A stretch of DNA of 64,000 nucleotides from RBG-16-34-14 sp963798865 (GCA_963798865.1 CAWCVZ010000008.1:31856-95855); one strand, 5' to 3'. Positions 34,237-43,391 are shown, numbered from the stretch's first letter. Made by a program: numbers and translations. Notes: generated from the sequence alone by a model not told the origin.

Positions 34237-34965
34237 ATGAATAATACACAATTCGATTATCTAAACAATATGCAGTTATATGAAAGTCAGGCAAGAATAG
34301 TTGAAGTTAAATCGACAGAAACTGGAAAAAAAGTTTTGATTCTTGATAGAACGATTTTTTATCCTCAAGGAGGGGGGCAACAATGTGATGTTGGAGTAAT
34401 ATTTTCAGATGTATTTAATTTTAGAGTTGATTCAGTTTATTACCTGAATGGAATGATATATCATGAAGGTTCATTTACCTCAGGTGAACCAACTAGTGAT
34501 TCAGAAGTAAATTTAAAGATTGACAGTGAGAGAAGAAATCTAAACTCTCGGCTTCAATCTGCAGGTCATTTACTACTTAATGCAATGAATAATGTTGGAC
34601 AAAAATTAATTGCCGTAAAGGGATACCACTTTCCGGATGGACCCTATGTTGAATTTTCTGGAAATATTCCAGAAGAAGAAAGAGTGTCTTTACTAAACAA
34701 ACTTCAAATTGAAGTTAATCGATTAATTGAATTAGATATTCAAGTTACTTCTTTTATTGTTTCTCCCGAAAAAGTATTTGAAATTTGTAAAAATGTACCT
34801 CAAAACGTTCCATTTGATAAACCTACGCGTATAGTAACAATAGATGATTTTAGCCAACCGTGTGGAGGGACTCATGTTATTTCAACGAAATTTTTATCTG
34901 GAATGAACGTGGAAAAAATTAAATCAAAAAAAGGAAATGTCAGAATATCCTATTCATTTAATTAG
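34237..34965 (+). CDS. AlaX-like alanyl-tRNA editing domain protein
   Basis: A 242-residue free-standing homologue of the alanyl-tRNA synthetase editing domain. Landmarks are LDRTIFYPQGGGQQCDVG, the helix RLQSAGHLLLNAM, the loop GYHFPDGPYVEF and the Zn motif PCGGTHV. The C-x3-H half of the zinc site is intact, but the usual HxxxH half reads Q-SAG-H, so one ligand is replaced by Gln. Canonical AlaX removes Ser or Gly from mischarged tRNA-Ala. Here it heads a cluster with an amidoligase and oxygenase, so it may act on an aminoacyl-tRNA or ester intermediate of a biosynthetic pathway. The gene gap to the next is 24 bases. Confidence 0.82.
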   Translation: MNNTQFDYLNNMQLYESQARIVEVKSTETGKKVLILDRTIFYPQGGGQQCDVGVIFSDVFNFRVDSVYYLNGMIYHEGSFTSGEPTSDSEVNLKIDSERRNLNSRLQSAGHLLLNAMNNVGQKLIAVKGYHFPDGPYVEFSGNIPEEERVSLLNKLQIEVNRLIELDIQVTSFIVSPEKVFEICKNVPQNVPFDKPTRIVTIDDFSQPCGGTHVISTKFLSGMNVEKIKSKKGNVRISYSFN

Positions 34966-34989
34966 TAAAAAGTTAAAATTTTTCTGGAT

Positions 34990-36546
34990 ATGGAAAGTAT
35001 TTCTGAAATCAAGAACTATAAAAAAGCACACGATGAACTTTATCGACGCTGTGTATTAATTCTAAGTTCTCTCAAGCTTCTCATTCCCAAAACTGTAGAT
35101 TTGAATATGGATAGAAATACACAAGTTAGTCCTTTAGGTGCTAAAGACTTAAAATATGCAAAAGAGTTGAATAATGGATATAAAAAATGGATTAATAATT
35201 TTATATCTGGTCATAAAAGTATATTAACAAAAACAGATATTAATTTATTAATTGCAAATAGAATTGAAGTTAGTAGCTATATTTTTATGAGACGAAGGGG
35301 GCTGGATGTAACAATTAAAATGTACCGAGAGTTTTACAGAAAGGAATTAAAAGATTTACTTACGCAACAAATTGCTATATGTGATGGGGTTATGCTCTGT
35401 AGGAACAAAACTAAGGTAATAAGCAAAAAAAAATATTGGCAAAATGTGCCACTTACAATTGGAGTGGAAGAAGAATACCAAATAGTTTCAAAGAATAATG
35501 GTTGGGATTTAACTCAAGATGTAGACAGAATACTTGATGCGCAAAAACTACTTGGATTAAAAGTTGGTCGTGAAGTTTATAAATCTCAAATTGAAATAAA
35601 AACAGATATTTGCTCGAGTATTAGCGAACTTAGAAAAAATGTTATTTATGCACGAAAGCATTTGTTTAATAATTTACCCATTGATCTTGCTGTAATATCT
35701 GCAGGGACACATCCATTCTCCAGTTGGAACGCTCAAAAAGCAAGCAATACTGCCCGTACTAAAATGTTTATGCACGATATGCAGGATGTTGTTCGAAGAT
35801 TGGTTACTTTTGGATTACATGTACATATTGGAATAGAAGATAAGGAACTCGCAATTCAAATAATGAATGCGTCAAGATATTTCTTACCGTTTTTATTATC
35901 AATGAGTGCAAATTCCCCTTTCTGGGGTGGAAGGTTAACGGGATTGTTGTCCTATAGGAGTACTATTTTTTCAGCACTTCCGAGAACAGGGATTCCGCCT
36001 ACTTTTTATGACTACCACGAGTTTCAGGAGTATATTGATTTAATGCATCAAACCAGGTCATTTGACAGCAGTGGATCAAATGATCCTAGAAAAATCTGGT
36101 GGGATGTTAGAATACATCCAAAATTTCCGACTTTGGAATTTAGAATTTTTGATGCTTGTTGTAGAGTGGAAGATACGATTTGTATGGCTGCAATATGCCA
36201 GGCACTAGTGGCTAAACTTGCTAAATTATTTTATTATGGAATAGAATTTCATATTCCAAAGAAACATATAATTGAAGAAAATAAATGGCGCGCTATTCGT
36301 TACGGTCGGGGAGCTAAATTTATTGAAGATAAAACAAAACAGGTTGTCACATCCACTTATAAATGTCTTCAAATGTTGGATTTTGTTGAAGACGTTATCC
36401 CAATATTGAAATCAAAAGAAGAAGTATATCATGTACTTAAAATTGCAAAAAATGGAACAGGGGCAGATGGGCAAATTAAAACTTTTCGAGAAAAAGGGAA
36501 TACTATTTCAGTTGTTAAATGGTTAGCAAATCAATTTATTAAATAA
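34990..36546 (+). CDS. GCS2/YbdK-type carboxylate-amine ligase with extra N-terminal domain
   Basis: A 518-residue ATP-dependent ligase of the glutamate-cysteine ligase 2 family, which joins a carboxylate (usually the gamma-carboxyl of Glu) to an amine. The catalytic part starts at about 155 with LTIGVEEEYQIVS and includes IEIKTDICSSISEL, VISAGTHPFSSW, GLHVHIGIED, MSANSPFWGG and IHPKFPTLEFRIFDAC, all standard family blocks. The first 150 residues are an added all-helical domain (ANRIEVSSYIFMRRRGLDVT) that I cannot assign. Its stop overlaps the ATG of the amidotransferase gene. With that partner, the pair looks like a system that adds and later removes gamma-Glu. Confidence 0.85.
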   Translation: MESISEIKNYKKAHDELYRRCVLILSSLKLLIPKTVDLNMDRNTQVSPLGAKDLKYAKELNNGYKKWINNFISGHKSILTKTDINLLIANRIEVSSYIFMRRRGLDVTIKMYREFYRKELKDLLTQQIAICDGVMLCRNKTKVISKKKYWQNVPLTIGVEEEYQIVSKNNGWDLTQDVDRILDAQKLLGLKVGREVYKSQIEIKTDICSSISELRKNVIYARKHLFNNLPIDLAVISAGTHPFSSWNAQKASNTARTKMFMHDMQDVVRRLVTFGLHVHIGIEDKELAIQIMNASRYFLPFLLSMSANSPFWGGRLTGLLSYRSTIFSALPRTGIPPTFYDYHEFQEYIDLMHQTRSFDSSGSNDPRKIWWDVRIHPKFPTLEFRIFDACCRVEDTICMAAICQALVAKLAKLFYYGIEFHIPKKHIIEENKWRAIRYGRGAKFIEDKTKQVVTSTYKCLQMLDFVEDVIPILKSKEEVYHVLKIAKNGTGADGQIKTFREKGNTISVVKWLANQFIK

Positions 36547-37214
36547 TGTGTAGAATGATTTTATCAATAGGAAGATTTAATGTAGGCAAGTTAATTGAGG
36601 CTGCTACTACAATGAGTTATGGTAATAATTATGAACATGAATACTCAGGAAAATTAAACAATGGAGAAGCTCTGGTAAAACATAATGATGGGTGGGGGAT
36701 GGTTTATTTAAAAGAAAATGGTAAATTTTTTAGCTATCACTGTAAATTATCAATCCAAAAAGATCCAAAGGTAAATCAATTTAGAAAAATAAATTCTAAT
36801 TGTATTATTATTCATGTTCGTAATGCATCTATAAAATCAAAGAAAGGTATAGCTTTTACTCATCCTATTGAAAAACATATTCCCAGGTTAAATATCTTTT
36901 TTTTCCATAATGGGTATGCCCCAAATATATTTAAATTATTAAATAAACCCAATTCAAAATGGGATAGTCTGGATTTATTTGAATGGCTTATTCATAATAT
37001 TAATATAGATCACATTAAAAGTTCCCTAGCTTGTAAACTAAAAAAGTTACCTTCATCAACCACAGCAGCGAATTTTATTCTTGTTTGGAACAAAAAAGTA
37101 ATTATTTGTAATTGGTTTCCCAAAAATACCCGTACTCCAGAATATTATACCATGCATGGTTTTGTTAATAAAAAATTTAATTCTAATCTCATCAGAGCCA
37201 GTCGGATCACTTAA
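36546..37214 (+). CDS. Class II glutamine amidotransferase-like protein (EgtC-like)
   Basis: A 222-residue Ntn hydrolase. It starts MCRMILSIGR, so removal of Met exposes the Cys nucleophile. Other family blocks are LVKHNDGWGMVYL, IIHVRNASI (Arg that binds the glutamyl carboxylate), FTHPIEKH and FFFHNGYAP. No second, synthetase domain is present, as in EgtC and YafJ; EgtC hydrolyses the gamma-glutamyl bond of an ergothioneine intermediate. The ATG overlaps the stop of the GCS2-type ligase, which supports the add-then-remove model, an inference. Confidence 0.85.
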   Translation: MCRMILSIGRFNVGKLIEAATTMSYGNNYEHEYSGKLNNGEALVKHNDGWGMVYLKENGKFFSYHCKLSIQKDPKVNQFRKINSNCIIIHVRNASIKSKKGIAFTHPIEKHIPRLNIFFFHNGYAPNIFKLLNKPNSKWDSLDLFEWLIHNINIDHIKSSLACKLKKLPSSTTAANFILVWNKKVIICNWFPKNTRTPEYYTMHGFVNKKFNSNLIRASRIT

Positions 37215-37310
37215 AGATATAGATATGTGGAAACCTTTGAAAAATCAATCTTTAATGAAAAGAACTTGTAACTGAGTTAGAACATTCAATAAAAAAATTG
37301 GGAGATGATT

Positions 37311-38084
37311 ATGAACACAGGCACTACTCGAATTGGACAGAGACTTAAAAATAGTGAAAATTGGTTCGAACTTCTAAATGGAAATATTGATGCAATTCAA
37401 ATTAAATCTTTTGCGAATTTAGGTGAATGTAAAGAAATAGTTAATTTTATAATAAATCATCCCCAAACAACCAACTATAAATCAGCAGCTAATATTATTC
37501 GTTTAGGGAATTCCCTGAACGATATTCTAAAAACTGGAGATTTTTCATTAGATTATTCAAAATCAGATATTCTTTATGAAACAATCGAGGTGAATTCAGT
37601 TACTTGTCGTTTAATTGGACTTATAGCATCAACTTGGCCTTTAGGTTTGGAAACCTATTTATATTTGGATACACCACTTCATAGGTTTATAGCTCGAAGA
37701 ATTATCAATGGAGGAGCAGAACCACATGATGATAATATCTCTAAAGAATTACAAGATTCTGTAGCACTAACAGTACAAATTCAATTAGGCGTAAATCTTT
37801 ATTTAGAAATGCCTGAAAATGGAGGTGAACTAGAAGGATGGAACATTAAACTCAACCAAGAAACCTACAATCAACTCAGAAATACAGATCCGGAATATAG
37901 ATACTCAATCAAGAGAGACTCAATTGGAAAGCCTGATTGGGTTATTAAACCGGATATAGGAGATTTAATAATTTTTCAAAATAGCAAACTACATGCAATT
38001 CGAAAATCTGGAGGACCAAGAACAACTTTAGGTTTTTTTCTGGGTTTTATTGATTATAAAAAGCCATTCTTAATTTGGTCATAA
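37311..38084 (+). CDS. 2-oxoglutarate/Fe(II)-dependent oxygenase-like protein
   Basis: A 257-residue double-stranded beta-helix protein. The metal triad is visible as GAEPHDDN (H141 and D143, residue numbers from 37305) and SKLHAI (H230), with R239 in GGPRTTLGFFLGF as the 2-oxoglutarate anchor. The ATG at 37311 has GGGAG 7 bases upstream and is preferred over 37305. These enzymes hydroxylate, desaturate or cyclise small molecules or protein side chains; the substrate is unknown. The GELEGWNIKL loop resembles prolyl-hydroxylase-like members that act on carrier- or peptide-bound substrates. Confidence 0.85.
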   Translation: MNTGTTRIGQRLKNSENWFELLNGNIDAIQIKSFANLGECKEIVNFIINHPQTTNYKSAANIIRLGNSLNDILKTGDFSLDYSKSDILYETIEVNSVTCRLIGLIASTWPLGLETYLYLDTPLHRFIARRIINGGAEPHDDNISKELQDSVALTVQIQLGVNLYLEMPENGGELEGWNIKLNQETYNQLRNTDPEYRYSIKRDSIGKPDWVIKPDIGDLIIFQNSKLHAIRKSGGPRTTLGFFLGFIDYKKPFLIWS

Positions 38085-38155
38085 ACAGGCATTTAATCTA
38101 AAAATAAGGAATGTTTATAATTAAAATTTTAATTGTAAATCTTGGAGAATAAAAC

Positions 38156-38410
38156 ATGACAAAGGAAGAAATTCAGCAAGGAGTTAAGGAAGTAATTTCG
38201 CTTAATAGTAGATATTCAATTGATGAGATTAAAATTAATGATCCAATCGACAAATTTATATCTTCATTTTTTGGAGATAGATTGGCCAGAGAGTTAAAAA
38301 GAAAATTTTCAAAAATAAATACTACATCTATTAATAATGAACTTTTTACCTCAATAAAAAAAGTCTCAGAACTCATTAACAGTATAAAATCATATTATGA
38401 GGAAACATGA
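38156..38410 (+). CDS. Small helical protein, possibly carrier-like
   Basis: An 84-residue protein with the size and helical layout of an acyl carrier protein: helix 1 (EEIQQGVKEVISLN), a loop DEIKINDPIDKF, a helix GDRLARELKRKF and a final helix SIKKVSELINSIKSY. However, the DSL phosphopantetheine motif is absent; the equivalent position reads GDRL, with Ser36-Ser37 a few residues earlier. So it is either a degenerate carrier or an unrelated helical bundle. It ends 3 bases past the start of the next gene (ATGA-type overlap), and follows the oxygenase by 71 bases. GGAG lies 10 bases before the ATG. Confidence 0.5.
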   Translation: MTKEEIQQGVKEVISLNSRYSIDEIKINDPIDKFISSFFGDRLARELKRKFSKINTTSINNELFTSIKKVSELINSIKSYYEET

Positions 38411-38921
38411 AATTATATTTAATCTTTATTATTGGATTATTAAGCTTTATAACAAACTACTCTCAAGAAAGAATTTTTTCAATTGGTTTTGGTGAAACTT
38501 TCGTAACTAAAGATTCAACTACTATTAACTTTTCGGTCAATTTCAAATCGTGTGCCTGCACAATCTGAAAAAGCTGGAGGTTACTACTTTGAAAGTCCGG
38601 TCTGGGGATATTATTTAAAACCAACATTAGATATAAATCTTGGAAGCTCCGTGACGAGTGCACCTAATAATATTTCAATCGGTGTACCCATTGGTTTAGT
38701 GTATGATTTCTCTAATAGAGAGAAAAGATTTCCTGGTATAGTTTCATTTTATATTGAAGGTTCCCCAGAAATGGTAGCTGATCAAAATATGCAAAATATT
38801 CTCTATTATTTTTCTTTTAAATCCGTATATAAAATATGAATCTACCTCTGAAAATGTTTTATTAGATATTATTGGTGGTATATCTAATGCCTATGGAGAT
38901 AGAAATATATCTAGGAAGTAA
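38407..38921 (+). pseudogene. Exported beta-barrel-like protein, frameshifted
   Basis: From ATG 38407 a signal peptide (LIFIIGLLSFITNYSQ) leads into ERIFSIGFGETFVTKDSTT and then a stop at about 38,566. The next frame continues NRVPAQSEKAGGYYFESPVWGY, INLGSSVTSAPNNISIGVPI and GLVYDFSN, and a third frame ends ENVLLDIIGGISNAYGDRN. Alternating aromatic/polar strands suggest an outer-membrane or secreted beta protein. Two frameshifts separate the pieces. Its start overlaps the small carrier-like gene, so it may be the last member of that cluster. Confidence 0.55.
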
Positions 38922-38989
38922 AACAATAGTTATGGAAGATTTACAATCCCGCTATATTTGAAAATCACATTTTGGAACGCAATTTTATC

Positions 38990-39215
38990 AGAGGGACGAC
39001 CCAATCATTTTTCTCCGTAAGGAGTCCTTTGGACATATCATCAAAAACCGATTTAATCATCGCAGGAGTAAATTCTTTAGATGACAAACCATATCGGCCG
39101 CCGACAATTTTAGGATAAGCGAATGGTAATTCGCCATTTCCAAACTTTTCCGAAATTGCATTTACAACATCAAGATAAAGCGGTTCGCCAGGTGCGCCCG
39201 GTTCCTAATCTCGGA
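38990..39215 (-). pseudogene. Relic of pyruvate:ferredoxin oxidoreductase
   Basis: The 530-base stretch between 38,840 and 39,368 holds no intact gene. On the minus strand it translates to APGEPLYLDVVNAISEKFGN and GGRYGLSSKEFTPAMIKSVFDD without a stop. This is the 'GePlYlDV ... iGGRYGLsSKeFtPamvkaVfdnL' block at the end of the domain II/III region of NifJ-type PFOR. Only about 70 of some 1,180 residues remain and a frameshift precedes them near 39,200, so this is a gene fragment brought here by rearrangement. Confidence 0.75.
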
Positions 39216-39377
39216 TTATATATTCCCGGACTGTGATCTTCAAAGAAGAGTAAAGGTGATTTTAAACCAATTAAAGTTTTAATAATTATTGACATTGACA
39301 GCAGTTTCTAATCAAATTAAATTTTACTTTTTATTTAAATACTGAATGATACTATCAATAAGAGGATTTTGTTAAAA

Positions 39378-39635
39378 ATGAACTACATCCATTATGAAAT
39401 AAATGCGGGTCCAAACAATATTGTTCAAACAACATTAGATAAACAAGCTTATGTTAGATTAATGGACTACTCAAATTATCAAAACTATCGACAAGGTAGT
39501 CAGTATAGGTTTTTTGGTGGTTTGGCAACTACATCACCATATAATATACGTCCACCGCATCAGGGACAGTGGAACCTTGTTATAGATTTAGGGGGCTATA
39601 GTGGAACTGTGCATGCTTCTGTTCAAGTCATTTAG
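39378..39635 (+). CDS. DUF1883 domain protein
   Basis: An 85-residue protein that is a complete DUF1883 domain: YEINAGPNNIVQTTLDKQAY, VRLMDYSNYQNYRQGSQYRF, FGGLATTSPYNIRPPHQGQW and NLVIDLGGYSGTVHASVQVI. The start is ATG 39378 with AGAGG upstream. In other bacteria this domain is often fused to a TIR domain and is thought to sense a signal for it; here it stands alone and no TIR gene is adjacent, although a TIR-like gene lies 22 kb away. The next gene follows after 21 bases. Confidence 0.85.
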   Translation: MNYIHYEINAGPNNIVQTTLDKQAYVRLMDYSNYQNYRQGSQYRFFGGLATTSPYNIRPPHQGQWNLVIDLGGYSGTVHASVQVI

Positions 39636-39656
39636 AAAAATCTGTGTAATACCACT

Positions 39657-40016
39657 ATGAAAAATGAAAGTGAAAATTCTCATAATATTCCTGAGATTAG
39701 AAGAGGAGTATATGCAAAACTTACGATTTATGAAGTTGAAGAATCAGAACTTGAAACATTAGCCCAAGGCTCGCCTGATTCTATATATCTTTCATTTTCA
39801 ATTTTTTTATTATCCGTTGCAAGTTCATTTTTAATATCGTTATTAACAACAGAAATTAAAGGTAATATTTTTACTATTTTTATTTTAATAACGGTTGTCG
39901 GATATATTATAGGTTTTTTTCTTCTAATTATATGGAAGAAGAAAAAGAAGTCAGTTCCATCACTAATTAATAAGATTAAAAAAAGGCTCCCTCCCGAAGG
40001 AATTTCTGAATCATAA
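39657..40016 (+). CDS. Two-segment membrane protein
   Basis: A 119-residue protein with two membrane helices (IYLSFSIFLLSVASSFLISL and IFTIFILITVVGYIIGFFLL) joined by a short loop, an N-terminal cytoplasmic part of about 40 residues (RRGVYAKLTIYEVEESELET) and a Lys-rich tail. No family recognised. It lies 21 bases after the DUF1883 gene; coupling of a sensor domain to a two-helix membrane protein is a common effector layout in defence systems, but that reading is inference only. Confidence 0.55.
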   Translation: MKNESENSHNIPEIRRGVYAKLTIYEVEESELETLAQGSPDSIYLSFSIFLLSVASSFLISLLTTEIKGNIFTIFILITVVGYIIGFFLLIIWKKKKKSVPSLINKIKKRLPPEGISES

Positions 40017-40051
40017 AGTCAAGTTTAATAACGGATAACTAATTATTATCG

Positions 40052-41056
40052 ATGAAATCTACATATGAATTAGTGAAATTTAGGAATTCTAAAGATCCAG
40101 AATTTTTAAAAGCTCTCAAGCTTTACTCTGAACATATTGAAGCGGTTTATCGAACCGATTCAAAAGAAATAATGTATTGGGCAGAAAATTATAATAAAAA
40201 ATATAATGACTCATTTTTTGCTTTGGGATTCTATTTAAATAATATTCTAATTGGGTTTTCTGAGCTTGCTTACTTTATTGAGGAAAGGATCGTTGTGGTT
40301 GACTATCTAGTTATTGATAAAAATTATAGGAAGAATAACACATTCTATGAATTTATTAATCACATTGAGGAATTTTTATCAAAGGAAAACATTGTTTTAG
40401 ATTACATTTTATGTGAGGTTGGTTGCTATTTCGAAAATGCCGAGCCACCCGAATCGTCACGAAGTTTAATAAGGTTATTAAAGATTTCGGGTTTCGGGGT
40501 TATAAAGAGTAAATACTTTGTACCCCGACTAGGATTGACTAACTATGAAAGTGAAATGATAGCAGTTTTGATGATTTATACTCATGATAAGATCAAACAA
40601 ATTAAAACGGATACTTTTTTAACAATAGTTAATACGATTTATTTTAAATATTACTTTCGGTGGTATAAAATTTTTCTGAAAGATGAGGAAATTGATAAGT
40701 ATAGAAGTCTATTAGAAACGCTACTTTTAAAAGTGAAAAAGAATTTAGGAAATAAAGATATAATTGAAATAAATGGTTATAATAATATTTTATCTCCGAA
40801 TACTGGCGATTTTAGAGTTTCTAAATTCAAAAAGGGAGTTAAGCTTATTACGTTTATAATACTTACAATTATTTGCCTATTGGGTATAGGAAGTTTAGCT
40901 TTTTATATTCAAAAAAACTTTGGAATTGATATTAACAGTCAAACATCCATCTTTACTCTTTCCCTTATTTTAGTAATATTAATCTCATCCCTAATATTTG
41001 AAAACAAATCGAATTTTTTTTCGAATCTACTTGAAAAATTTATTGACAAATTATGA
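40052..41056 (+). CDS. GNAT-like protein with C-terminal membrane hairpin
   Basis: A 334-residue protein. Residues 1-170 fit a GNAT acetyltransferase fold (DSFFALGFYLNNILIGFSEL, then IVVVDYLVIDKNYRKNNTFY with the R-x-x-G/N acetyl-CoA loop in altered form). Two membrane segments occur near the C-terminus (LITFIILTIICLLGIGSLAFYI and IFTLSLILVILISSLIF). The Arg/Gly signature is weak, so catalytic activity is uncertain. Its 3' end overlaps the convergent methyltransferase gene by six bases. Confidence 0.6.
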   Translation: MKSTYELVKFRNSKDPEFLKALKLYSEHIEAVYRTDSKEIMYWAENYNKKYNDSFFALGFYLNNILIGFSELAYFIEERIVVVDYLVIDKNYRKNNTFYEFINHIEEFLSKENIVLDYILCEVGCYFENAEPPESSRSLIRLLKISGFGVIKSKYFVPRLGLTNYESEMIAVLMIYTHDKIKQIKTDTFLTIVNTIYFKYYFRWYKIFLKDEEIDKYRSLLETLLLKVKKNLGNKDIIEINGYNNILSPNTGDFRVSKFKKGVKLITFIILTIICLLGIGSLAFYIQKNFGIDINSQTSIFTLSLILVILISSLIFENKSNFFSNLLEKFIDKL

Positions 41057-41791
41057 ATCTATAGGAAATTTCTTTTGTAATAATAAAACGGAATTTGAAG
41101 AGAATCTATTAATTATTGGAAAGTGGATTAAGAAAGGATCAAGAGTAGCAAATATAGAGGCAAGCTTTTCGTTTTTAATAATTCTATAAATTAAGGGTGA
41201 TATGATATGACATTTATCGGTTCTGAGTATTTCGAATTTATACAACTCAATAAGGTTTTTTATATAAGTTTCGGAAAAATACCAGATCGTTTCTTTTGAA
41301 CCATAATAAAAAGTTTCAACTAAAGTAACCCCCTTATTAAATCCAGTTTTACCTAAAAGTTCAAATGTTAAACTATTTTCAAATTCCAGGATAATATAAC
41401 CTGAAATTTTAATAACTCTACTAAATTCACTAAACACAAATAATGGATCACAATAGTTTAACACACTTCCAACACATATTATTAAATCAAACGTCTTATC
41501 CTTAAAAGGTATTTGTTCAATATTACCCACAATTGAATTAGATATATTAATTAGTTTTTTTGCAGCTAAATCTATATGAAATAATTTTTGTCCATTTATA
41601 TTATAATTATTTCCTGCTGAACCAGCATTTAGGATACATTTGTAATCTGATATGCCTATTTGAAATAAAGAATTATGAATAAAGTCAGCAATCATTTTAT
41701 GGGTAACAAGATGCCATTTATCAGCCGGATTCCAAACTAAGTTCATTGAATTATACTTATCTGCAATATATTTTGGATCAATACTGGGCAT
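41051..41791 (-). CDS. Class I SAM-dependent methyltransferase
   Basis: A 246-residue Rossmann-fold methyltransferase. Motif I is divergent (CILNAGSAGNNYNINGQKLF), followed by the acidic strand HIDLAAKKL, motif III/IV IEQIPFKDKTFDLIICVGSVLNYC and the post-motif EFSRVIKISGYIILEFE. It resembles UbiE/Methyltransf_11 members acting on small molecules. The substrate cannot be read. It is convergent with the GNAT-like gene and lies next to the tyrosine recombinase. Confidence 0.8.
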   Translation of the reverse strand: MPSIDPKYIADKYNSMNLVWNPADKWHLVTHKMIADFIHNSLFQIGISDYKCILNAGSAGNNYNINGQKLFHIDLAAKKLINISNSIVGNIEQIPFKDKTFDLIICVGSVLNYCDPLFVFSEFSRVIKISGYIILEFENSLTFELLGKTGFNKGVTLVETFYYGSKETIWYFSETYIKNLIELYKFEILRTDKCHIISPLIYRIIKNEKLASIFATLDPFLIHFPIINRFSSNSVLLLQKKFPIDS

Positions 41792-41845
41792 CGATAATAA
41801 TTAGTTATCGATTGTTAAAAAAGTAAAGAATTGAACGAATAATTA

Positions 41846-42787
41846 TTACAGAATAAAATTTCTTCTAGGATGTTTAAGCAGAAGTATTTTTCTTTTAGGA
41901 CCTTCATTTACTTGAGCATATATTTGGGTAGTAGTTATACTGCTATGTCCGAGAATATTTTGTATGTAACGAATATCAGTTCCATTTTCTAATAAGTAAG
42001 TTGCTACCGAATGACGAAACATATGTGGTGTGATGTGCTGAGTCTAGACCTAGTTGTTCAGTATATTTTTTAATCATTAATCTAATCGATTGATCTGTGA
42101 AACGGTTCTTTAGTCTATTCACAAAGAAATATTCACCCCTTAAAATATCTTCCCTATAAATATCAAAATAAATCTTTAAGGCAGTTAAAATATCAGGATG
42201 AGGTATTGGAATTAATCTTTCACGATTTCCTTTTGCCTATAATAAGTATAATTCCTTTAATGGATATTATATTTTTTAATTTTAAATTAGACAATTCAGA
42301 AACTCTAATTCCAGTGGCAAATAGTAATTCGATAACGGCTAAATCTCTCACGATAATTTTGTAAGAATTCTTTTTTTGTACTGAAAATTCATCTTTCATT
42401 TTATATAAATAGCGAAAAAGTTTTTTTATAACTCTTTAATTCAATAATTTTCGGCAGTTGTTTTCCTTCACTTATATTTAATCTTATTTTCCGGAAGGGG
42501 TTTATTACTATAATGTCCTCATATTCAAGATGATTCATAAAGGCTTTTAAAGTTGCAATCTTCCTTTTTATTGTCTTTGGTTTTCCTCGTTGAAAAATCT
42601 CTTTTAAGTAATTGCGTATAGCATTTTTATCCAAATCATTTACTCTCTTAATCCAAGGATATTTTTTTATAAATTCTAGAAATTGTCTTAAATCAACCAT
42701 GTAAGCCCTTAGTGTAAGTGGACTAAGATTTTTTTCATATTTACAATGTGATAAAAAATTTTCGATGAGATTCTCTATTTCATCCAT
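41846..42787 (-). pseudogene. Tyrosine recombinase (XerC/D-like), frameshifted
   Basis: The N-terminal SAM-like core-binding domain is intact from 42787 (SHCKYEKNLSPLTLRAYMVD, NAIRNYLKEIFQRGKPKTIK). After a break near 42,410 the catalytic domain continues in other frames: ELLFATGIRVSELSNLK with the first catalytic Arg, then TTHMFRHSVATYLLENGTDI (H-x-x-R) and ILGHSSITTTQIYA, where the Tyr is the nucleophile. At least three shifts occur, with stops. All catalytic residues can be found, so it decayed recently or is broken only by sequencing indels. It may mark a second mobile element. Confidence 0.8.
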
Positions 42788-42961
42788 TTATTAATACCTT
42801 AAAAAGTTTTAATTCTTAACATAAAAGTTAAGAGAAATAAACGAAGAATCTATTGTCATCTTATAAAGATGGAATTTTCTTGAAATGGACATATTAAATA
42901 TTAATTGATACAATAGTATATGTATTCTAAGATCATTTTATTAAAATTATATGTATCATTT

Positions 42962-43391
42962 ATGAATAAATTAGGATTTATTTATGCTATTTTAGCTGCA
43001 ACCACGTGGGGATTAGTTTACGTCCTAAATCAAAAGGTGCTTAATAATACTACACCACTAATTCTTATTTTTCTTGGCTCGCTCATTACTGCATTGATTA
43101 CATTACCAATTCTTGCATTTCAATGGCATTCAATCTCGGATTATTGAAATTTAATGCAATTACATGGCACTTATAGTTGTTGGAGAAATATTAGCCCTCA
43201 TTGCAAATTTTTTCATTCTTTCAAGTATTAAAAATCTGGGAGCTTCCTTAGCCTCAGTTATTGAAATAAGTTATCCATTTTTTGTAGCATTTTTTACATT
43301 TCTTTTTTTTGGGGGATCGGTTAACGTTTGGTTTTGGGTTGGATCCGCTTTTGTGTTTATAGGCTCAGTGATTATTATGAAATTTACTTGA
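42962..43391 (+). pseudogene. EamA-family transporter, short, frameshifted
   Basis: From ATG 42962 the frame gives LGFIYAILAATTWGLVYVLNQ and LILIFLGSLITALITLPIL, stops at 43147, and continues in the next frame as ALIVVGEILALIANFFILSS, LGASLASVIEISYPFFVAFF and FWVGSAFVFIGSVIIMKF. Together they make about 140 residues and four to five membrane helices, a single EamA/DMT repeat such as is found in small exporters. The break at about 43,150 is a single shift. The following 217 bases up to 43,608 contain nothing recognisable. Confidence 0.7.

Noticed and set aside
41846..42787. Integron integrase
   Set aside because: The tyrosine recombinase has standard XerC/D-type blocks and no visible extra patch typical of IntI between the catalytic motifs.
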